DNA of 32,245 nt from Nemertoderma westbladi (Eukaryota > Xenacoelomorpha > Nemertodermatida > Nemertodermatidae): the NCBI GenBank assembly GCA_032718475.1, contig JAUCBJ010006036.1, positions 1 through 32,245 of the forward strand. Reading direction: 5' to 3'. Position 1 is the stretch's first letter; each line of letters starts with the position of its first letter. The notes under the pieces were generated by a model that saw nothing but the letters and a program-made list of their open reading frames with translations, had not been told where the DNA came from and searched no databases. The translations under genes and the position numbers were made by a program. Shown here in pieces: positions 1 to 9,546 of the stretch.

Positions 1-1
1 A

Positions 2-3000
2 AGTAATATCAAAATGGATATTATTAGACATTATACACGTTTGGGAATTCTTGATTATCCTAAAGTAGATATTCCAAATGTAACTCTGATTATAGGAATG
101 AATGCACCAGGGATACATCGACATTTGAATGAGAGTCCATATAATGGTCCTGACGAACCTTTCGCAGTGGAAACACCACTAGGATGGACAATGATAGGTT
201 CAATTACGACAGAAATTGAGAAAAATAGCACTGGCATCAAGAATTTCCATTTTATTCAATCACCTAAGAATGGCAATGTTGATTCAGACATACATGATGA
301 TATTTATATGCAGATTAACCATGATCCTGATCCAACAGAAGATGAGCATCAACTTGGACTCTCGAAAGTTGACAAACGTTGCATAGAAATTCGCAACAAG
401 ACATTGAAATTAGTCAATGGTCATTATTCCATGGGCATGCTATGGAAAACTGACAACCTCAAACTGGAAAATAATTTCCCATTAGCACTACAACGTTTAC
501 ATTCTTTAAAGAAACGTTTAGCAAAACGTCCAGATGTACTTCCCAAGTATAGGGAAATTTTACAGGGCTATCTGAATGAGGGGATGGCAGAATTGTTGAC
601 TCCCGAGCAAATTAAGACAACAACAGACAAGACATATTATTTGCCGACGCACTTTGTGGAAAATAAGACAAAAATAAGAATAGTAAACAATGCAGCAGCG
701 AAATACAAAGGGAAGAGTCTTAACTCGTACCTACATGAAGGTCCAAATATTTATAATACAATTTTCGGCATTTTGCTGAGATTCAGAAGACATAAGATCT
801 GTATTTTAGCAGACATTGAGAAAATGTTTTTGCAAGTAAGGACACCACCAGAGGACAATGACTGTATGAGGATCTTATGGTTCCAGAAACCAGTAGACTC
901 AGCAGAATTAGAAGATATTGATTCAGTACAAGTATTAAGGATGTTGGTAAAAGCATTTGGTTTAGCCGATTCACCTTATGCATCTACCTCTAGCCTTCAA
1001 CAGTGTGGTGTAGATAATTGTAACTCGTTTGCACCACCTATTATCAAAGCTATCAAGGAAAGTTTTTATGTCGATGATCTAATGGATTCAAAACCTACAG
1101 TAGAAGAGGCATACAAACTTTCTATAGGTCTAATTAACTGTGTAAAGTTAGGAGGTTTTAACCTGACAAAATTTCAGTCAAATTCAGAACAGCTTCTTAA
1201 TATGTTACCTGTAGGTAAAGTAGCACCTATATCAACTGCACCGATGCGATTGGAATTCGATGAAATTCCCGGAACACCTGTTGTAGAGCTACCTGAAGTG
1301 AGTAGGGCATTAGGGATCAGATGGTCACCTAAGACAGATAATTTCAGTTACTCAGCGAGTATAGCACCATGTAAGTTAACAAAACGTGGGTGCTATAGTT
1401 CGTTATATTCAATCTATGACCCTATTGGTTTCTTAACCCCACTAACTCTTAATGGCAAGATGCTGATGCGAGAAATGTGGAGGGAGAAACTTGGGTGGGA
1501 TATTAAATTACCACCATTTCTAGAATCAGAATGGTTAGCTTGGAGATCCCAGTTAGAAGGAATCTCGGAGTTGATAGTTAGTCGACCATATTTTAATAAC
1601 CGCCATGATGAGGATAAGTACGAATTACATCATTTCTGTGATGCATCTCAGTATGCATATGGTGCTGTATCATATTTGCGACAAATACCAAAAGATCCAA
1701 ACGAAGGTATTCAGACAGCCTTTGTAACATCTAAAGCAAGAGTAGCACCAATTAAACAGTTATCTATACCCAGATTAGAGCTGCAAGCTGCAGTAGTAGC
1801 TGTACAGTTAGCTTCAATTGTTAAGGCGGAACTAAGAATTGTAGACATGCCATTACAACATTACTATTGGTCTGACTCAACCACAGTTTTACAATACATT
1901 AATAATCAAACTGCTCGCTATAAAATGTTTGTAGCAAATAGAGTAACAGAGATTTCAGCAAGTTCTGAGCCTGATCAATGGTATTATGTTAAAACTCAAG
2001 TAAATCCTGCAGATCATTTAACAAAAGGACTAACAGCTGCCAAACTAGTTAAATCTGAAGACTGGTGGAATGGTCCAGACTTCCTGAAAGAAAAGGATGT
2101 GTTTGAAAAGCACAAACCCATTTCTCAAGACCCATTACTACAAAAGTTAGATAGTGATGCGGAAGTATACTCAGAACTACCATCAACTTCTCGGTTCTAT
2201 TATACATCGCCCGCACCACCAGAAAGTGAAGTAATTACAGACAAATTCGTATCATATTTTTCAAGTTTTCGGCAATCTGCGAGAGCACTATCATGGATTA
2301 GAAGACTTGTCCAATGGAGACGGGATCATATCAAACCTGCTCGAATATTAAATCTCGCAGAAATACAATCAAGTACAATAGCCATTATTAAGTATGAACA
2401 ACATAAAGTCTATAGGACAGAGATGGATGCATTGAAGTTAGGAAAAGAGATAAGTCCAAATTCTTCTCTTCGTACCTTATGTCCTAAATTCAGGGATGGC
2501 GACCAAATTCTTGTTGTTAATTCTAGAATTAAAAGGGCAACACACTTGTCATTAGCTGAGAGGGAACCAATCATTATTCCCAAGAATTCATTAATTATCC
2601 CAGGCTTGATTTGGGATTCACATACTCTTCTTATTCACAGAGGGGAGGATCATGTCTTATCACATTTAAGGAGAGAGTACTGGGTGATAAATGTCCGCCC
2701 TAGAATAAGAAAGGTTCTTAAAACATGCATAATTTGTAAAGCAATCCAGCATAAACTCTTACAGCCTCGTATGGCAGATTTACCAAAATCCAGAGTAGAC
2801 CATAACTCTGCTCCTTTTCAATATACAGGAGTAGATTATTGGGGTCCAATTGTTCTTAAAGTAAATAGAACAAGAGTCAAAGTTTACGGCGTTATGTATA
2901 CTTGCATGGCTAGTAGGGCTGTGCATTTGGATATCGCAGAGAATGCATCAACTGCAGCATTTATGGCCTCATTTCGGAGATTTATTTCTTCTAGGGGTAA

Positions 3001-3721
3001 TGTTCAAAATATGTACTCTGATTGTGGGAGTAATTTTGTAGGAGCTGAGAATGAGCTTCTCGAGGTTGCAGAAGCATTGAATAATGATCAAGAGTACATT
3101 AAATCTCAATTAAGTGCACGAAATGTAGAATGGAAATTCAATGCCCCATACAATCCTCATACAGGAGGAGCTTGGGAAAGAATGATAAGATCCGTTAAGC
3201 AAGGTTTGAAAGCGACGACAGATCGTATTGATACATTAGATGCATATAGAACTGCTCTTTGTGAGATACAGTATGCCATAAACAGCAGGCCTCTATTCGC
3301 ACCAGTAGAAGATCCTACAGGAATAACTCCGATAACTCCTAATGATATCTTGCTTGTAGGAGATTCACCGGCACTTACAGTGCAACCACCAGATACGAGA
3401 GAATTTAGTTCCAAAGACTCGTGGCGCCGTAGTGCGCAAATAGCAAACCAGTTCTGGGAGGTTTGGCAGCAACACTATCTTCCAACGCTGCTCAAACGAT
3501 CTAAATGGCAGGCGCCTTGTAGGAACGTAAGGATTGGTGACCTAGTTTTGGTCAACGACTCCCCAATCCAGCCTAGAAATCGCTGGAATATGGCGAGAAT
3601 CGTTGAGGTCTATCCTGGATCTGATGGCACTGTTAGGTCCGTAAAAATTAAAACAGGGCCCAAGGCATTCCAAATTAGAGGGGTAAACAAACTATGTCTC
3701 TTGGAGGCAGATGAAGCCTAG
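2..3721 (+). CDS. pol: BEL/Pao retrotransposon Pol polyprotein, 5'-partial
   Basis: Polyprotein that copies retrotransposon RNA to DNA and integrates it. The frame is open to the window edge, so the ATG at 14 is probably internal; residues below count from it. Residues about 20-62 are the end of the aspartic protease, closing with ETPLGWTMIG. Reverse transcriptase spans about 205-400: LADIEKMFLQV near 264-276 carries a catalytic Asp, and YVDD is at 352-355. An A17-type linker leads to an RNase H-like domain with D543 (FCDAS), E589 (RLELQAA) and D621 (WSDST). The integrase has an HH-CC zinc region ending in CIIC (C905, C908), then a D941, D1003, E1055 triad with 51 residues between the last two. 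The tail (about 1165-1235) is the DUF5641-like domain usual in BEL/Pao integrases. No stop or frameshift is visible and all catalytic residues are present. The family call is very secure; the clade within BEL/Pao is not resolved. Confidence 0.95.
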   Translation, partial: SNIKMDIIRHYTRLGILDYPKVDIPNVTLIIGMNAPGIHRHLNESPYNGPDEPFAVETPLGWTMIGSITTEIEKNSTGIKNFHFIQSPKNGNVDSDIHDDIYMQINHDPDPTEDEHQLGLSKVDKRCIEIRNKTLKLVNGHYSMGMLWKTDNLKLENNFPLALQRLHSLKKRLAKRPDVLPKYREILQGYLNEGMAELLTPEQIKTTTDKTYYLPTHFVENKTKIRIVNNAAAKYKGKSLNSYLHEGPNIYNTIFGILLRFRRHKICILADIEKMFLQVRTPPEDNDCMRILWFQKPVDSAELEDIDSVQVLRMLVKAFGLADSPYASTSSLQQCGVDNCNSFAPPIIKAIKESFYVDDLMDSKPTVEEAYKLSIGLINCVKLGGFNLTKFQSNSEQLLNMLPVGKVAPISTAPMRLEFDEIPGTPVVELPEVSRALGIRWSPKTDNFSYSASIAPCKLTKRGCYSSLYSIYDPIGFLTPLTLNGKMLMREMWREKLGWDIKLPPFLESEWLAWRSQLEGISELIVSRPYFNNRHDEDKYELHHFCDASQYAYGAVSYLRQIPKDPNEGIQTAFVTSKARVAPIKQLSIPRLELQAAVVAVQLASIVKAELRIVDMPLQHYYWSDSTTVLQYINNQTARYKMFVANRVTEISASSEPDQWYYVKTQVNPADHLTKGLTAAKLVKSEDWWNGPDFLKEKDVFEKHKPISQDPLLQKLDSDAEVYSELPSTSRFYYTSPAPPESEVITDKFVSYFSSFRQSARALSWIRRLVQWRRDHIKPARILNLAEIQSSTIAIIKYEQHKVYRTEMDALKLGKEISPNSSLRTLCPKFRDGDQILVVNSRIKRATHLSLAEREPIIIPKNSLIIPGLIWDSHTLLIHRGEDHVLSHLRREYWVINVRPRIRKVLKTCIICKAIQHKLLQPRMADLPKSRVDHNSAPFQYTGVDYWGPIVLKVNRTRVKVYGVMYTCMASRAVHLDIAENASTAAFMASFRRFISSRGNVQNMYSDCGSNFVGAENELLEVAEALNNDQEYIKSQLSARNVEWKFNAPYNPHTGGAWERMIRSVKQGLKATTDRIDTLDAYRTALCEIQYAINSRPLFAPVEDPTGITPITPNDILLVGDSPALTVQPPDTREFSSKDSWRRSAQIANQFWEVWQQHYLPTLLKRSKWQAPCRNVRIGDLVLVNDSPIQPRNRWNMARIVEVYPGSDGTVRSVKIKTGPKAFQIRGVNKLCLLEADEA

Positions 3722-4331
3722 TGAGTCAAGCGCGCGCGCGTATGTGTATGTATGTATGGCAGTGACATTACTAATACTACTAATGTTACTAATATATACT
3801 TACTAATCATCTTACTAATTGTAAGCATTTCCTACTAAAGGAAGTGGTTAAAAATTTGACATTGACAGTTAGCTAGGTTTGTAGAAAACAAGTTATTAAT
3901 TAATAGACTGTTTCTTGAAATTATAATATAGAAAATGTAGAAAACCAGAGATGCTCTATCATCTCATTAATTGTTAACTTCTTTATTGAATTTCTTTTCA
4001 TTTCTACTCTACGTACCGGTAGGAATCTCATTTGAGTGACTATTTATATTTTATTCTTTACTGAGACGGGACATAAAATATAATACTGTACATCTAGATG
4101 CCGGTACTGTAAAAAAGACCATGGCAAGGGGAGCGGTTTTTTTTTTTAACCGGTAGAGAGGAGTTGAGGGCAACATCGAATCGAATCAGTGGATCCAAAG
4201 AGGAGTTGAGGGCAACATCGAATCGAATCAGTGGATCCAGAGCCGTCTAGATGAAGGACATATAAGAATAACCAATATGAAATGTATATTGTTGCTTTGT
4301 TGCTAGAGAGATGTTGCCAAGAAGATGATAT
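3722..4331 (+). other. Retrotransposon 3' non-coding region
   Basis: Lies between the pol stop and the inferred LTR. It begins with an alternating (CG)n run at 3731-3740 followed by TATG repeats, is AT-rich after that, and contains a T run at 4138-4147 and a duplicated 42-bp unit. A purine-rich stretch (AAGAAGATGATA, 4320-4331) directly before the inferred LTR could be the polypurine tract that primes plus-strand DNA, but it is a weak match. No gene is visible. Confidence 0.5.
4158..4241 (+). repeat. 42-bp tandem duplication
   Basis: Two adjacent copies (4158-4199, 4200-4241) that differ only near their ends. Each contains GAGTTGAGGGCAACATCG and a direct ATCGA repeat. The duplication lies in the 3' non-coding part of the retrotransposon and has no evident coding role. 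Confidence 0.9.
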
Positions 4332-4660
4332 TGTTAAATACCTCAATTTATGTTGAATATTTAATGGTTATGAGGGAAATATATAATTCATCTCTAGTTT
4401 ATTTAATGGAGATTATTGTATTATGTTAATGGAGATAAGATAATTATATACCGATAATAGCGATAATTGTTCAATTATGTGTTAGTCAATGATATTTTAA
4501 TGAAAGATTATGATTATATACGTAACGTTTAATCGTGATGATTTGCGATATTGGATTCGATGATTTTACTGACGAACTCAACTCGATTTAATTTCTTTGA
4601 AGATACCTTGGCAGTGTAAACTCAATTCACTGGAGATCGTATGGCTTGCAACGATCTTTT

Positions 4661-4893
4661 TACTCTAGCAGGCCAGGGATTTTGCGCCCGTTCGTTGATA
4701 CGAGATGTGGGTTCGGTTCATTTCGGCGTTTCGATTCGATTCGATTTTGGATCCTTTTGCAAGAGTCTTGTTACCGGTACTCTAGCAGGCCAGGGATTTT
4801 ACGCTCATTCGTTGATACGGCATATCGGTTCGGTTCGTTTTCGGCGGCACGATTCGATTTTGGCGCGCGTACGGGAAGGATACACCCTACTAG
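4661..4893 (+). repeat. 117-bp imperfect tandem duplication inside the LTR
   Basis: TACTCTAGCAGGCCAGGGAT occurs at 4661 and again at 4778, and similarity continues through a TTCGTTGATACG block and a GATTCGATTTTGG block. The second copy decays after about 4866. Internal direct repeats in the U3 part of an LTR often hold enhancers; that role is inference here. Confidence 0.8.
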
Positions 4894-5708
4894 TCTATCT
4901 AAACAACCACAATCGATACTTTACATCCGCATTTAAATCGTATTTAAACAGGAAGCGGACGTAAATTTGTAACTTAGGACATATCGTATTTAATCATTAG
5001 TTTGTTCTTGAATATAAACGTTATATTTATATTATTTTATGTATTATTGTTCATTGCTGTAATAATTATTCTCCACTGTGTATATTGCATATTGATATAC
5101 CTAACCCTGACTGATATATCTAATTTGTATGGTAAAATTCGTGTAAGTATATAAGGTGTTATATTTCCTTATGTTAATTTCTTTGTGTTTTATGTATTGT
5201 ATACAAATATATGTGTTACGTGCCATATACTATAAGGTGTTATATTTACTTACGGTATGTTAACACTAATCCTGATACAACTTTCATATTTTTGTTAATT
5301 ATTTTGTATTATGATTATTTCTACCAGTTACATTGCGCTAATTTGATGTGCTTAGGCCGTGGTCAATAGTACTATTTTTCGTAATGATTCGAAATTCATT
5401 TCCAATTTTGTAGCACATATTTGAGAATAGTTTCTTTAGAATATTATAGATTATTTTCATTTTATCTTTATCTTACATTATTTATCAATAATGAAACTAT
5501 ATATATTTTCCTATAATGTTAAGATCATATTCGTTTAGAACGTTGATTTCTTCATTTAGTTAGATAATATCGGCTACCACTTTAATATTTATTTTTTTAA
5601 GATATTTCGGTAAAACATCTTACGGAGGAGTCTGTTCGCCTCTATTATCTAATATCATAGGAAATGTGCTGTGTCATATAGTATAGGTAGCGAGCATACT
5701 AAGTTCTG

Positions 5709-5783
5709 ATTGGATAAGCCGGTAGAATATGTAGAACGCCGTCCCATCATATAAATGCCTGATTCAGAGCTGTATATTCAGTA
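5709..5783 (+). promoter_or_regulatory. Putative LTR promoter (CCAAT, TATA, Inr)
   Basis: TATAAAT at 5750-5756 is followed about 28 bp later by TTCAGT (5778-5783), which fits an initiator, and preceded by ATTGG (an inverted CCAAT) at 5709-5713. The spacing is right for an RNA polymerase II core promoter. It lies inside the inferred LTR, where the retrotransposon promoter is expected. The motifs are short, so the call is moderate. Confidence 0.45.
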
Positions 5784-6192
5784 TTTGATTAGTAATTGTT
5801 CAATTCAGCACCTTAGCATTTTACCGGTAGCACAATTCAGACTTCACTCATTATGGATTGCCAGTTGACCTAGCTAGTTAGTTGAACTATTTTGTTATGC
5901 GATCTTCAGTCTAGAGTCTAGGTGGTCGCATCGTGTTTTATCTTTCTCACAGTGACTTATAGTAATTGGCAACTTACAATTAGTTTTAGTCAGTATAATC
6001 AGCATTCATTCATTCTTATTCATACTGATTATAGCGTATACTTTTCCATTTATTCTGCTATTTCATTATTATATCATATATTTATATTTACCGTGTATCG
6101 CAATCATACCAGCATTCAGTCTTCTTATAAGTCTTATTTTCAATACCGGTAATAATCATATTCAGATACCGTCGGACCGTATTATATTAACA

Positions 6193-6502
6193 GCCGGTAC
6201 CTTTATCAAGTACACTACCGGTAATGCAGTAATGAATTGCTAATGTACATGATAATACAAACATAGCCTTAGTCTTATTAATATTATTAAGTTATTTCTA
6301 TCAGTATGCGGGATGCGTAAGAGAGAATAGACAGCAGCGCCAGTCAGCTAGTGACCTGATCAAAACCAAATGCGACCACAAAAATTTAGTCTAGATTTGT
6401 ACTTCCGGTAACCGCCTACAAGCTTTCACAGCCGCGCCTAATTTGACCGCTATCCCATTTTAGGCGCATTATAAAACATTGACCACCCGATATGACGGAT
6501 AG
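6193..6502. other. Intergenic, no gene seen
   Basis: AT-rich flank after the inferred LTR, with a TACCGGTA palindrome at 6216-6223. ATGCGACCAC (about 6370) is an inverted echo of GTGGTCGCAT at about 5922, too short to interpret. Confidence 0.5.
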
Positions 6503-6991
6503 CTAGCTACACCCCCCAACAGATAGTTCCTCTGTGCTGCATGGAACTTGGGGAACTTTGAATTTGTATAGATCTGCCCATGCCATGTCATTAAACCTAA
6601 AGAACTTATGAAGTTCCGGGTGGGCATGATATAAGTTTATTAGGTAATCTAATTCTTCCCCATAAACCTCCTGCTCAGAAGCTACAGTTCCGGTTGCCAC
6701 TTTCTCCCGGTAACTGTCAATCTCCTCTAGCAAGTAAGCTACAGTAGTCTTGCGGGTTAACAGGAATTGTTTCATCTGCAATATCCTGCGAAAGGGTGTT
6801 GCTGATAGAGGGGTGCAATTCCTCGTTGCTGTTGAGTGAGGGGCAAACATAATGGGGGATGTGTTCATTACTAGTAGTGATGATGAGCTCTCTCTTAGTG
6901 TGTGGTAAGCGCACAGCTCACTCATACTGCACACATCATAGTATCGATAGATTATAGTTACAAGTTGGGGAATATTATTGCCCACACACAA
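6503..6991 (-). CDS. Hypothetical ORF, unrecognised
   Basis: Open frame of 162 codons, not recognised as any family. The C-terminal half (about residues 68-155) looks protein-like: charged and helical (LLEEIDSYREKV, GEELDYLINLYHAHPELHKF) and ending in SVGGCS. The N-terminal half is Ser/Thr/Cys-rich and less convincing. An overlapping minus-strand frame (6717-6914) also reads plausibly over that half, so a frameshift or spliced structure is possible. A second start, MSELCAYH, lies at residue 22. No signal peptide or membrane segment is visible. A cluster of TTCTAGAA palindromes lies 35-235 bp upstream. It could equally be a relic of a mobile element ORF. Confidence 0.3.
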   Translation of the reverse strand: MCVGNNIPQLVTIIYRYYDVCSMSELCAYHTLRESSSSLLVMNTSPIMFAPHSTATRNCTPLSATPFRRILQMKQFLLTRKTTVAYLLEEIDSYREKVATGTVASEQEVYGEELDYLINLYHAHPELHKFFRFNDMAWADLYKFKVPQVPCSTEELSVGGCS

Positions 6992-7025
6992 GAATTTTTT
7001 TCTATCGAAAATTGTTAATAAAAAG

Positions 7026-7226
7026 TTCTAGAACATTTGGTACATGTTCTAGAACATTTAATAAATATTCTAGAACTCTTATCAATAAAAAAAACAGGCA
7101 AAATAGCATAAAAAATAATTATATTTAACAATTTTATTAATAATTTTATTTTTAAAAGAAAATTCATAATTAAAATGTTCTAGAACTTTTTTCAAAGTTA
7201 TAGAACACTCAATAAACGTTCTAGAA
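7026..7226. promoter_or_regulatory. Cluster of HSE-like TTCTAGAA palindromes
   Basis: TTCTAGAA occurs at 7026, 7047 and 7068, then again at 7178, 7198 (as TTATAGAA) and 7219. Spacing inside each triplet is 20-21 bp, close to two helical turns, and the triplets are 151-152 bp apart, so the second arose by tandem duplication of the first. TTCnnGAA is the core of heat-shock-factor binding sites. The cluster lies just upstream of the minus-strand ORF ending its 5' side at 6991. Binding is not shown; an ordinary AT-rich repeat is the alternative. Confidence 0.5.
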
Positions 7227-8076
7227 CTTTTATCAAGAAAAAAACTGACAAAAAAGCATGAAAATTTGTTGAAAAAAAACAACGAAAATGTTGGCACGGG
7301 CGGAACTGTTCCCAACAAAACAATGGTATATAATTGAATTATAAAATTCTCAGAAAAAAGTTGATAAAATAAATAGCTAATGTAAAAATTTCATGAATTT
7401 TTTTTATGTAGGGGGCCTACTCCGCTACTGTAACAGTGAATCCATTCGGGTTGAACACCATCAACGAGGCAGTAGTAAATGATTTCGGTGTAGATGTATT
7501 CAACCCATAGTTAAATCGGTTCGCCTGAGAAACACGAAATAGGAAAGACGTACACAAACTTTCTAGAATTTTAAATTGTGCTTATATTGAATTTATTTAA
7601 TTTATAAATAGTTGGTTTTCAACACTTGAAAAAGATATACATATTATATCGAAAGCTAGTGATAAAGTAATATATGAATTTTTTTTTTAGAATTTTTTCT
7701 GAGGTCGATCTAGGTTTATTTAAAATAATATTATATTTATTTATTATTTTTGCTTAGAAATATACCGGTATATACACTAAACTGGATCCTTTATCTTATC
7801 TTATCGGTTTTCTTATAAATTCAAGTAATATATCTTCCTACAATAATTTTTAATATATTTATATATTTATATATATTAATAATATGACTCTGTTCAAAAA
7901 TAAAAAAAAAGAAGAATCACGATACTAAGGGTTCGAGCCCTGGTGACGACCCCTCAGTTTTTCAATTTCTGGACAGAATCATACAGTATTATGACATCAT
8001 TTATTACAGTTGCATTAACAACTCCAATCCAATTTAACTTTTATTCTACGTACGCTTATCGATGCGGTTGGGTGTT
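7227..8076. other. AT-rich intergenic, possible tRNA-like B box
   Basis: Mostly low-complexity AT sequence with no supported gene. At 7930-7940 GGTTCGAGCCC resembles the B box (T-arm) of tRNA genes and tRNA-derived SINEs. I could not build an acceptor stem, D arm or anticodon arm around it, so it is at most a SINE remnant. A TACCGGTA palindrome lies at 7763-7770. Confidence 0.4.
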
Positions 8077-8415
8077 ATGGAGGAATCACAACATTCATTG
8101 GGTTCGGAATTTTATTCTACCCATTCGAACATATCGGAATCTATTCCAATAGGAGAGTTGAAACATGGACGGAAAGTGAGCGTTGATTCAATGACCGGAG
8201 AAACGACAACAATAAAGATAAACAGAGATAATAGAGATTTAATTTTCCGGTGTAAACTATCATATGCGGTGGCAGGATTGCTTATTTTTATTATATTAGT
8301 AATTGGGATTGTTTTATCTACACAATACGACCCTGATCATACTAGTAATATATCATTAAGTTCAGGTAATAACAGCAACAGCAGTAAGGCTTATAGTTCC
8401 TACAATGATGGGTAA
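8077..8415 (+). CDS. Probable first exon of a type II membrane protein
   Basis: 112 codons counted from the second ATG (8077), which I prefer to the one at 8062 because MEESQHSL is a more typical start. Layout: about 60 polar cytoplasmic residues; one hydrophobic segment at about 61-84 (AVAGLLIFIILVIGIVL), preceded by basic residues R58 and K60; then a Ser/Asn-rich outer stretch with N-glycosylation sequons at N91, N98 and N101. Positive-inside charge predicts a signal-anchored protein with its C-terminus outside. A donor-like GG|GTAATT sits at 8412, and a CAGCAG acceptor (about 8476-8481) followed by GTAAGA (8513) could bound a tiny in-frame second exon (LTITNRYYVL). Later exons are not visible; repeats begin at about 8600. 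The family is unknown: such N-termini occur in type II peptidases and other ectoenzymes. Confidence 0.45.
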   Translation: MEESQHSLGSEFYSTHSNISESIPIGELKHGRKVSVDSMTGETTTIKINRDNRDLIFRCKLSYAVAGLLIFIILVIGIVLSTQYDPDHTSNISLSSGNNSNSSKAYSSYNDG

Positions 8416-8740
8416 TTTATTCAAATTGTCGAACGGGATCCGTTTAATGTTTTCGTTTCAGAAGCTATTAAGTACAGCAGCTTGACTATCACCAATCGTT
8501 ATTATGTACTCAGTAAGATTATTTCAATTTGAAGTAAATAAATTGGAATCAGTTTACAACATAATTTCTCAAAAATAGCATGGTTAATTATTAATACCAT
8601 GTGGGGCGAGCCACGAAAGTAAGCGAGCTAAGTAAGCATATACCACTACAGTATCCCAATCGGTGTGTCTGACTGTCTGTAGGCCTACTGTAGGTAGATC
8701 CGTGTTTTTAAAAGTTAATAATTCAGCTAATCCTCAATTA
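8416..8740. other. Possible intron with a dispersed short motif
   Basis: After the putative exon ends, the only notable item is GTGGGGCGAGCCACGAA (8601-8617). Its reverse complement recurs with small changes near 27347-27373 and 18281-18309, so it is part of a dispersed repeat. TAGGCCTA lies at 8680-8687. Confidence 0.4.
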
Positions 8741-9283
8741 AATCTAACCAAACGTGGTACACATGTTGTTTGGAAAAAGTTTAGAAATTTTCCAAATATA
8801 GTTTGCATGTGGCCTTTAGGACGAGCGCAACGAGGCTAATGAAGGAGGCAAGTATTGTGTTGACTATACTCGTAAACAACTTGGTTTAGCATATTGGACA
8901 ATATGTCATTTTGATCAGTACCGATAGTGGAATGTTTTATGCAAGTTATTTGGTGATCAGATGTAAAGGACGAGTGCAGCGAGGTTTGTAATGGAGAGGA
9001 GTCTGTGTTGACTATACTCCTAATCTATGTATTTGACGTTAATACCGGTAACTCAGGTAAAATCCTTGATGAAATTGAACCAAAACTTGGGTACACATGT
9101 TGTTTGGCAAAAGTTTATAAATTTTCCACATATAATTTGCGTGGGGCCTTCAAGACGAGCGCAACGAGGCCAATGGAGGATGCGAGTATTGTGTTGAATA
9201 TACTCGTAAACAACCTTGTTTAGTATATTGGACGATATGTCATTTTGATCAAACCGGTGGTGGAATGTTTTATGCTAGATAAA
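8741..9283 (+). repeat. 334-bp-offset tandem repeat of a dispersed element
   Basis: A segment of about 212 bp (8741-8952) recurs at 9071-9283. Both copies share ACACATGTTGTTTGG, then a GGACGAGCGCAACGAGGC-type block, ATACTCGTAAACAAC, ATATGTCATTTTGATCA and GGAATGTTTTATGC. A shorter, diverged third piece lies between them at about 8968-9028. Both copies carry small insertions and substitutions and no reading frame, as expected of a decaying non-coding repeat. Confidence 0.85.
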
Positions 9284-9546
9284 TAGGACGAGCCAAACGA
9301 GGCTAATGAAGGAGACGAGTATTGTAAAAATAAAAAGGTCATACTTAACTTAAATAGCCCTAGTTAGTAGGTGTACAAATAACAGTTAAAGCGTGTAAGG
9401 GCAAACTGTAATGAACCTCTGTTTGACCAGTTTGACGCAAACTGAAAGCATCACTCATAGATAATTTGGGAATGATTGTTTTCATAGATCTAATATAGAT
9501 TAGAACACTTTCTTATAGAGGCTATCGTGCTGCGCGAAGGCCCCAC
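9281..9546 (+). repeat. Dispersed repeat R1, plus-strand copy
   Basis: Starts with the GACGAG...ACGAGGCTAATGAAGGAG block and ends with GTGCTGCGCGAAGGCCCCAC. The whole stretch matches the reverse complement of 26796-27047 with many substitutions and a few indels; shared landmarks are TAAGGGCAAACTG, CATACTTAACTTAAATA and TGCTGCGCGAAGGCCCCAC. It is non-coding and probably a short non-autonomous transposon. No target-site duplication was identified. Confidence 0.85.

Larger units (their letters stand above)
1..6192 (+). mobile_element. BEL/Pao LTR retrotransposon, 3' part
   Basis: The window opens inside a retrotransposon whose gag, protease start and 5' LTR lie off the left edge. The part present has the BEL/Pao order: protease end, reverse transcriptase, RNase H, integrase, stop at 3719-3721, then about 600 bp of non-coding DNA and an inferred 3' LTR (4332-6192). 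The pol frame is fully open over 1,239 codons, so the copy is young or recently active. The right boundary rests only on the terminal hexamers TGTTAA and TTAACA. With no 5' LTR in view, neither the LTR extent nor the target-site duplication can be confirmed. Confidence 0.8.
4332..6192 (+). mobile_element. Putative 3' LTR of the BEL/Pao element
   Basis: Inferred from the terminal inverted hexamers TGTTAA (4332) and TTAACA (ending 6192), the downstream position relative to pol, and an internal TATA/Inr pair that would drive the next transcript. At about 1.86 kb it is long for an LTR, and no AATAAA was found after the presumed start site. An alternative left end is TGTTGCC at 4312, after a short AGAGAGA run. 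The sequence also holds a 117-bp duplication and four TACCGGTA palindromes (4772, 5822, 6144, and one just outside at 6216 that may mark the flank). Comparison with the missing 5' LTR would settle the boundaries. Confidence 0.4.

Noticed and set aside
7921-7960. tRNA gene suggested by GGTTCGAGCCC
   Set aside because: Only the T-arm-like box is present. I could not find a matching acceptor stem, D arm or anticodon loop.
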